Below, in pieces: positions 56,965 through 64,000 of a DNA stretch of 64,000 bases. Position numbers and translations under genes: made by a program. Source of the stretch: Hyparrhenia diplandra (taxonomy: Eukaryota > Streptophyta > Magnoliopsida > Poales > Poaceae); the NCBI GenBank assembly GCA_015847255.1, contig JADLZK010002809.1:62001-126000 (forward strand), written 5' to 3'. Numbering within the stretch: the stretch's first letter is position 1; the number at the start of each line of letters is the position of its first letter. Below the pieces are notes generated by a model. That model was not told the DNA's origin. It saw only the letters and a list, made by a program, of their open reading frames with translations, and ran no database searches.

Positions 56965-57086
56965 GTAATAAGAATAGTACCACATTGTTTATTGCATTGG
57001 TCCTCATGGGCTGATTATATAGACTACATAGGACTAACACCCCACGTCCCCACATGGGTAGATAATGTGGTACTATTCCTATTGAC
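56965..57086. mobile_element. Small fold-back element (MITE or short LTR fragment)
   Basis: Left arm GTAATAAGAATAGTACCACATTG and right arm, reverse-complemented, GTCAATAGGAATAGTACCACATT form a good inverted repeat around about 75 bp. It abuts the most upstream recognised NUP107 exon. TGTTAG just outside the left arm could also indicate a short LTR. Confidence 0.5.
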
Positions 57087-57800
57087 AAAACGGCACAACA
57101 CCTACATCCAAATGCAAGTCACCACAAAAATAGACAATCATAGACAAACACACTAATATAGAGAAACATTAAAATTAGGATAATGGGTATATAGCTTAAA
57201 AAATAGCTAACATAACATCCGGGCAAAGTATATTATCATCAACTTTACAACCGTAGCAACAACCATAGACATAAAATGCACCCGGCTTGGTTACTTTTAG
57301 TATGCTCTCGGCATTTACATAGACACACCGACATTGTTAACAACCTAAACAAGAAAAACTAACTCAACACATAGATCATGGCCTACAATCAGGCAGGTTG
57401 TCCAAAATTTTCTCCATACACCTGAAAAAGGGAAATATAATCAGATCCAAAATCAACTCACATTGAAGGGATTCAATTGAAAACAACAACTATGCAGCTA
57501 ATACTACCCGGCTAATTTGGGATGCACCATTAAGCGCAATATTCTCGAGCAAAACATTTGGTGATTTAGGTACTTGATGCGAAGATTACCAACATCATTA
57601 CGAAAGTGTACTTCTCCTTCATCCGACTCCAACATCAAAGTGTTCGATATTCATCATTGCAATGATTCCACTCTCATTGACATTTCGCAAGTATACCGGA
57701 AGAGTTACAAACTAGGAGGCATACAAACATGATGAATATAAATGAAGTAATCATTGAACTGAACTTCACTTACTCTGGATCCAAGCGCAACAAATTTTTT
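57087..57800. other. Anonymous spacer
   Basis: AT-rich with no gene. A broken open stretch on the minus strand near 57500-57720 has no recognised domain. Confidence 0.3.
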
Positions 57801-58040
57801 TCAGCCACCATGACACCATGATGATGCCTTCAACACCTTCATCACCTAGACTAGTGCGGGGAAGCATGTGCCCATCTCCCTAGGTGTTAGCCTTTGAGTG
57901 AGCATGCTGATGTATCCATCCAGCTAAACAATGAGGCCATCTATGACAACTACAGGTGCTCCCTGGACACACTGAGAGGCTTCTAGATCAGCTACCAAAA
58001 GAGTTTAGCTATGCTGATTTTGAGTCCCCTGTCGACAACT
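57801..58040 (+). pseudogene. Rearranged alpha-tubulin fragment, copy 1
   Basis: The plus strand reads DDAFNTFIT, a stop, TSAGKHVP, corresponding to the early DDAFNTFFSETGAGKHVP region of alpha-tubulin. It then jumps to PLSEHADVSIQLNNEAIYDN and CSLD, the SLLEHTDVSVLLDNEAIYD region some 120 residues further on. About 120 residues between the two are missing. The downstream part (RLLDQLPKEFSYADF) is not tubulin. The whole block is duplicated at 59022-59261. Confidence 0.75.
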
Positions 58041-59021
58041 CAACCACCTACCGGCAGCTAAACAAAGAGACCACCAACTACTACCAGAATGCTAAAACAA
58101 ACTAATTACAAAAGGTCGCCGGTGTTCTACTTAAGCCCATTGTATAAAAAGATTGCCAATTACACCAATGACATGTTTATAGGCATCAAGATAAAAAGGC
58201 GAGGCTACTATACAGATTTTACAAGTAAAAGATGGACAAATTGCCTACTTCAACCAGAAAAGTTAGCAACCAAAGTCCAAACGTGCCATTACTGAGGTTT
58301 GGCCAAGCAACAATGAAGAAAAAAAATTGCCAACATTGTTGCAGAGAGCCATATGATACTCATTTTTAAATGCGTAAAGATACTATTGACCTAGTTTTCC
58401 ACCTTTGAGATAATCTAAAACTTTAGGGTCTGGAAATCCTACAAACATGGGGATGGGGGGCACAGGGACAGGATGAGTGAGGGAACAGCAGCTGAAATAT
58501 AAATTGGCTCACATCACATGGTTGGCCACCAGCAACACTGAAACAAAGCATGAACAGAAATCGAAAAAATGGGTGCGTATATAAGCTCCATTCCTCTCTT
58601 CCTGTATTCTGCGTTTTTTTTTCTAGGACAAACAACACAGCCTTTACGCAATGGCTTCCCAGGCATGTTGCCGAATGCACATGCCTCTTCTGTGTTGAAA
58701 TGGCCCTCTGTGTTGTCTTGCTTTTGTTCCCTATCTTTGTCCCATGTATCTTGTATGATGAAGATGAAGTCTAATCAGGGGTATAAGGTATATTTTGATT
58801 CACTAGGAACAGGGCAAGCCTTTTTGACTAATGATTTCTAAGTTACTTCAGCCTAGTTTTATAAGGCATGTTTGAGATAGCATGGGCATACTCCATAGGT
58901 AGTAGGCATGCAGGAGCAGAGGACACTCTGACTGTCGGCAGCTAGCGTTGTTCCGCAGACTGCCAGAGCGGCGAAGTAGCTGTGTTGCTACTCCTACTTG
59001 CTAGTGGCTTTGAGATTCTCA
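58041..59021. other. Spacer between tubulin fragments
   Basis: Overlapping frames at 58423-58841 on both strands without domains. No gene supported. Confidence 0.35.
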
Positions 59022-59261
59022 TCAGCCACCATGACACCATGATGATGCCTTCAACACCTTCATCACCTAGACTAGTGCAGGGAAGCATTGTGCCCATCTC
59101 CCTAGGTGTTAGCCTTTGAGTGAGCATGCTGATGTATCCATCCAGCTCAATAATGAGGCCATCTATGACAACTGCAGGTGCTCCCTGGACACACTGAGAG
59201 GCTTCTAGATCAGCTACCAAAAGGGTTTAGCTATGCTAATTTTGAGTCCCTGTCAGCAACT
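59022..59261 (+). pseudogene. Rearranged alpha-tubulin fragment, copy 2
   Basis: Near-identical to copy 1 with the same internal deletion and the same non-tubulin tail, so the rearrangement preceded the duplication. Confidence 0.75.
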
Positions 59262-59435
59262 ACAAAATTTGCTACATAGTGGGTTCCCTTTTGAGTCTCT
59301 CAGACAAGCTTGTTTTCATCTATGCTAGACATCTATGTTCATCGAGGCCATTGATGAGTGCTTTTTGTGATAGTCCTTTGTGTTTTTCGGGGACAACGAT
59401 GCAGTCCTTTGAAAATTGATGTTGTAAGTCTTGGC

Positions 59436-59490
59436 TTACACATTGAGAGGCTTCTAGATCAGTTACCAAAATGGTTTAGCTATGCTGATT
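59436..59490 (+). repeat. Third partial copy of the LLDQLPK-FSYADF tail
   Basis: Reads HIERLLDQLPKWFSYADF in an open plus frame (59358-59702) that continues RDRYYKVHRRRR. This is probably the source type of the non-tubulin tail in the two chimeric copies. Family not recognised. Confidence 0.6.
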
Positions 59491-59649
59491 TCAGGGACAG
59501 ATACTACAAAGTACATCGGAGGAGGAGGTCTGGGCTGCTGGTGGCAGTGCCATGTTGTAAGTCGTGGCTTAGCTATATGAATCATGCCTTGAAAGAATAT
59601 AACTATAATCAGACAAAATACTACTTGATACTAACTGCAAAAGTAAAGA

Positions 59650-59870
59650 CAAACCATTTCGAGGCACAACAGGAGGTTCTTGTGATTGATCAACAACAAT
59701 AGGTCTTAAAACTCTTTCACCAAGTCCATCCAATTCACATGTTCTTTGATGGTCAGGAAGTGGAATAGAAGGCTTAGGATTTTGCACACCACAAACAATG
59801 TCATCACCCAGATTCAAAGACGCAGTACCATTGGTTGTCTTACAACCTTCTCCTGCAAGGAACAAAACAA
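59650..59870 (-). other. Exon-like stretch with ELDGLGERVL, copy 2
   Basis: Open minus frame with PKPSIPLPDHQRTCELDGLG, then ERVLRPI and VPRNGL. Paralogous to 60418-60662, indicating exon duplication. Confidence 0.45.
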
Positions 59871-62377
59871 AAATAAGCCCACTGCTGTGCAAAAGAAAGG
59901 CTACTTCTTTACTGTTCAGGATCTTATAAAAACCAAGTTTATATCTTTACTGTTCAATTATACTACAATCTACTTCCTTGTTCAATTATTCTACAATCTA
60001 CTTCCATGTTTCTACAATCTCCTTCCTTATTTGTACAAACAATGAATCATGACCCACTAACCTAGTTTTTAGAGCCTAGCTGACTACTTATGATCAGTGA
60101 CAATAATACATATTTAAAGCCATGGTAATTTATTATTTTATTTTCAACTTAGCAACAACTCAATTCTGATTTCTGAATAAAACTTCACGAAGCAACTCAA
60201 TTCTGACAACTAGATTTGACTGATTCCAAGCCATAAGTGACTATGCTAATGTGATACACTTGAACACCAAATAATCAAAGCTATAGGATGCAATCCATAC
60301 TAGAGCAAGTATCCACAAGGACAGAGATAACTACAAGCAATTGCACAATACAACCAACATAATTGCACTAACTGAAAAGTATAATTTACTAGTTAACTTA
60401 ATGCAAAAAAACTAAAGTCCAACCAGTTCGAGGCACAGTAAGAGGTGCATGTACATCCAATTGTGCTTGTGTGTCATCACCAACATTAGGACTTAAAACT
60501 CTTTCACCAAGTCCATCCAATTGACTTTCTCTTTCATGCTGAGCAACTGGAATAGAACCAGGAGACTTCTCTTTACCAGAACCACAATCAGGTTCCCAAT
60601 AATCCGAACCATACAACTCTGACTCAGAAGAATCTCTTTGTTTATGATTTACAGCCACATCTTACGTTGTTTTGGTGGGAGCAAAGAACATCAAAAGCAC
60701 CAACATCATGAGCAACGGCAATATTGACACCTTTCACAAAGATGAGTACTACTAGAAGCTACACCAGAAGCAGCGGCAACACTAACATGATTGGTCTCTT
60801 CAACAGCAATAGAGCTAGCACAAAGAACACCAACAAAGAAGAAGACTAGAATTATTTACCTCTTTCACAACAGTAGTACTAGTGCCAGCAACGGTTGCCG
60901 CATCAGAACCAGATTTCGAAACATCAACAAGTCCGGGGGAAGGCAAAGGAGCTTCAAATTCATCAGGCACTACATTATCATCTTCATCATCTCCATTACC
61001 ATGACCTGCACTAGCCGCTTTGCCAGCAGAACTCTCAGACTGAGCATTTGAATGTGAAGGGCCACGTGCCATAGCAACAGTATGCATACATGTGAACATC
61101 TTGGCAACAAGTGTATCAGGACATTTATAGCCAAGTCTTGTGTGATGCTCTCTGAAAATCTTATGCAAACAATCTTTGTCATGTAATGTAGTTCAATATT
61201 AAAATAAGAAGCACATATAACTCTAATGAAACAAACATGCTCAAAAACAAGAAGGATGATTAATGGTAGTGTTAGATGGGCCATCAACTGAACCGAGAAT
61301 ATATAAACAAGAAGGAATTTGACTTAATTGTCATTTACTTAAACAAGAAGGAATTCAACTCCACACTACATTAACAATCTCTAATGCAATCACCCTTGAG
61401 GCTTTGACAGGAATGACCATATCACACTAAAATAAAAAATCCCACCATTCTGATGTGAAATAATAACATACAACAGAGGCGACGCAACTTGTATTCCTAG
61501 TTTGTCACAGACCACATAAATATGCTTAGTCACATAAATGGAGGTTAATATACACTAAAATATCCCATTCAAAGATCGTTATATACACCGAAGTCTGTCA
61601 TGCATAGTTTAGAAAACAAAGATGACAGCATGAAAGCACCAGTAACCATAAACTCTGACTCATAGCAGGGAGAGCTAGGATAAGAGAGCTTCAAAACATC
61701 TAGAAAAAAGGGCAGACCCGAGCAGATATAACAGCTCTATTACAAGTTCATTCCATCAGACCACTGATAGGTTAATTGATTTAACTCCAAGAGTACGAAG
61801 TTCCACAAAGCCTAAAGATATTTTTCATCCAATATTCAGGATATGTGAAATCTAAAAGATAGCTACAACCAGCACATGACACTACAGCCATACATATCTA
61901 GCACAATAAGCAAAACATAATTTATTCAAACATTTGTCTTCTACGAAAGAAACATAATTTCCATGATTTCATCTCTCAACAATCATTCCAAACTGGTTAT
62001 GTGACTAAGCATACCTCTGGCCTAATGAAGCCTTCCATAGTATACCTAAAGTCCTCACAAGCCTCTTCAACTTCATAGTTTTCTGCATACAATGTGTCTT
62101 GAAAAGGTTTGACCTACACAAAAACAGTTTTGTTTCTTGTCAGACATATTTACAGCCCTTTAAGTCTTAAGACCACCATAGACAAAAGCACAGACAATTC
62201 ATAAATAGAGCACTAATATAAACTCAAACTCACCGGTCTCTTTCCATAAGTTTTGCTAGACAAACGATCATATGAAGAATACCTCTTAATCATTGAGCCC
62301 TTCCAGCAGTAGATCCTAGGCATATCTTTGGGCAGCTGATTATGTCGTCCAAAGCACAAGAAGTCAAGATAGTAACC
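59650..62377 (-). CDS. Multi-exon gene of unknown family, partial or degraded
   Basis: Clean exons on the minus strand: 62234-62377 (48 codons, GYYLDFLCFGRHNQLPKD..., ends CCG|GTGAGT), 62015-62113 (33 codons, VKPFQDTLYAENYEVEE..., ends GAG|GTATGC) and about 60860-61152 (REHHTRLGYKCPDTLVAK..., then a Ser- and Asp-rich acidic stretch, ends GAG|GTAAAT). All use phase-0 junctions. Further down, 60418-60662 and about 59660-59860 both contain QLDGLGERVL/ELDGLGERVL and VPR-G, so the 3' part is internally duplicated. The 5' part would lie in the inverted repeat beyond 62400. I do not recognise the family. Its appearance in inverted duplicate suggests a transposon-associated gene. Expression unknown. 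Confidence 0.45.
60418..60662 (-). other. Exon-like stretch with QLDGLGERVL, copy 1
   Basis: Open minus frame containing SELYGSDYWEPDCGSG and ESQLDGLGERVLSPN...VPRTGW. It parallels the stretch at about 59660-59860. Confidence 0.45.
60860..61152 (-). other. Exon of the unknown gene with acidic Ser-rich segment
   Basis: Encodes LGYKCPDTLVAKMFTCMHTV, then a low-complexity SESSAGKAASAGHGNGDDED stretch. Ends at AAAGAG|GTAAAT. No stop codon interrupts it. Confidence 0.5.
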
Positions 62378-62994
62378 CTACATATATCAAACAAATGGAA
62401 TGACTATTGCAACTAAGAATAGGAAGCAATGGATCCGAGGTAACAAAATCAAAAAAGATAGAAGAGCACTTACAGCAAGAAAGTATCTGCGACCACCAAT
62501 CACACCACGACCTTTGTTCCTATAGTTTCTTATGGAAGCAAGCATCAGTCATACACAAGTTTAGACCAATTCCAATCTTTGGCCGTACTCACATCAATCG
62601 GTCCTAAGGTAATCGTGGGTCGGGAGAGTACTTAAGTTAGAACACGAGAAAACTTGACAAGGCTACAACCATAAAAGTATCCGGAAGGTATCATCATCAT
62701 CAAGTGTCTCTTCTAACAACTTCTTCCCAAAGAACTTGATCGAGCGAGAGAAGGAAGCTTGATTTTGTCTAGAAGTCCTTCCTCATCAATCAAGATGCAT
62801 CTCCTTGATATCCGGACCACCAATGGGAATCCTCAAGAATAAGTGCGACCCCATCGGGTCAAATGGGATCACCTGCCCTCCAACAAGAATGTCACCACAC
62901 TTAATGTCTAACTTGATCCGCTATCCAAATCCCGACAAAAGCTTTGGGAGCTGAACAGCCATCATACTCAAGCGAACTCCAAATCCTCAATCAA
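62095..62994. repeat. Left arm of a long inverted repeat
   Basis: Reverse complement of 63103-64000 with scattered substitutions and small indels. It includes both recognised exon boundaries of the unknown gene (GTGAGTTTGAG after CCG, and CTTTTCAAGACA). Confidence 0.85.
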
Positions 62995-63102
62995 CATTTT
63001 GTGCGGTCAAGTAATTGTTGATCGAGGTAATTTGGAGTTTGGTACTTTGAGTATGACAAAGAAAGATTTGACCGATTCAAGCCATAAGTGACTATGCTAA
63101 TT
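62995..63102. other. Spacer of the inverted repeat
   Basis: About 108 bp. GTTGATCGAGGTAATTTGGAG (63018-63038) is a partial copy of the right arm's start, and GATTCAAGCCATAAGTGACTATGCTAAT matches 60222-60250, so the spacer was assembled from neighbouring sequence. Confidence 0.7.
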
Positions 63103-64000
63103 GTTGATCGAGGATTTGGAGTTGTCGATTTGAGTATGATGGCTGTTCAGCTCCCCAAAGCTTTTTAGTGGATGGATAGCGGATCAAGTCGACATTAAGT
63201 GTGGTGACATTCTTGTTGGAGTGCGGTGATCCCATTTGACCCTGGTTGTGCACTTATTCTTGGGGATTCCCATTGGTGGTCCGGATATCAAGGAGATGCA
63301 TACCGATTCGATGAGGAAGGACTTCCTAGACAAAATCAAAGCTTCCTTCTCTGCTGTTCGATCAAGTTCTTTGGGAAGAAGTTGTTAGAAGAGACACTTG
63401 ATGATTATGATACCTTCGTGATACTTTATGGTTGTAGCCTTGTCAAGTTTTTTTGTGTTCTAACTCAAGTACTCTCCCCAAGTTACGCACCTTGGACCGA
63501 TTGATGTGAGTACGGTCAAAGATTGAATTGGTCCAAACTTGTGTATGACCGATGCTTGCTTCCATAAGAAACTATAGGAACAAAGGTCGCGGTGTGATTG
63601 GTGGTCGCAGATACTTTCTTGCCGTAGTGCTCTTCTATCTTTTTGATTTTGTTACCCGTGATCCATTGCTTCCTATTCTTAGTTGCAATAGTCATTCCAT
63701 TTGTTTGATATATGTAGGGTTACTATCTTGACTTCTTGTGCTATGGACGACATAATCACCGCCCAAAGATATGCCTAGGATCTAATGGCCGAAGGGCTCA
63801 ATGATTAAGAGGTATTCTTCATATGATCGCTTGTCCGCAACACTTATGGAAAAAGAGACCGTGAGTTTGAGTTTATATTAGTGCTCTATTTATGAATTAT
63901 CTGCTTTTGTCTATGGTGGTCTTAAGACTTAAAGGGTCAGTAAATATGTCCGACAAGAAAACAAAAACATTTTTTGTGTAGGTCAAACCTTTTCAAGACA
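63103..64000. repeat. Right arm of a long inverted repeat (runs off the window)
   Basis: Mirror of 62095-62994. Carries an inverted, slightly diverged copy of the unknown gene's exons (GGTTACTATCTTGACTTCTT at about 63718) and an open plus frame at 63226-63504 (begins MIPFDPGCALIL). The arm is still matching at base 64000, so its true length is unknown. Confidence 0.85.

Noticed and set aside
58423..58841. Overlapping frames of 74-92 codons
   Set aside because: Both strands open, no domain, and no consistent splice sites.

Overview
This window is nuclear DNA of a grass, most likely rice (Oryza) or a close relative. The evidence is spliced GT-AG genes with very GC-rich coding sequence in AT-rich surroundings, Stowaway MITEs, a tRNA-derived SINE, L1-type LINE pieces, copia and gypsy LTR remnants, CACTA elements, and many captured fragments of plant genes. 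I see no bacterial, viral or organellar signal.

Layout. 1-5.2 kb: AT-rich repeats with two local duplications and a possible 57-residue two-exon gene on the minus strand. 8.3-10.6 kb: a plus-strand TRM/LONGIFOLIA-type gene whose C-terminal DUF4378 region is split across reading frames. 11.7-16.5 kb: a copia LTR remnant capped by a Stowaway MITE, a complete 1,159-bp non-autonomous CACTA element (14023-15181) and a hAT-like MITE. 16.9-18.0 kb: a minus-strand hydroxypyruvate/glyoxylate reductase (HPR3-type) gene with single-base frameshifts, plus the 3' remnant of a second copy. 19.3-27.1 kb: a retroposed insert with a 14-bp target duplication, a MITE, a LINE 3' end, a gypsy LTR, and a SINE inside a copia LTR. 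27.5-30.1 kb: two intact, convergent defensin-like genes sharing the same exon structure.

From 31 kb onward the window is a transposon graveyard. A FAR1/MULE-transposase-like gene (36.4-50.2 kb) is cut in two by a 10,957-bp CACTA element at 37660-48616, with matching termini and a TTG target duplication; the two halves read directly into each other when the insert is ignored. The insert carries fragments of leucine aminopeptidase and of the ribosome-biogenesis factor TSR2. From 52.6 to 59.5 kb there are dispersed minus-strand exons of nucleoporin NUP107, an importin-alpha exon lying between them, and a rearranged alpha-tubulin fragment present twice. From 59.6 kb there is a minus-strand multi-exon gene of unknown family. 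Its 5' part sits in a roughly 0.9-kb inverted repeat that runs off the window end.

Genes likely to be functional are the TRM gene and the HPR gene (if their frameshifts are sequence errors) and the two defensin-like genes. Everything else is transposon, relic or unknown. Single-base indels recur in both single-copy genes, so base-level accuracy of the assembly should be questioned before calling them pseudogenes.
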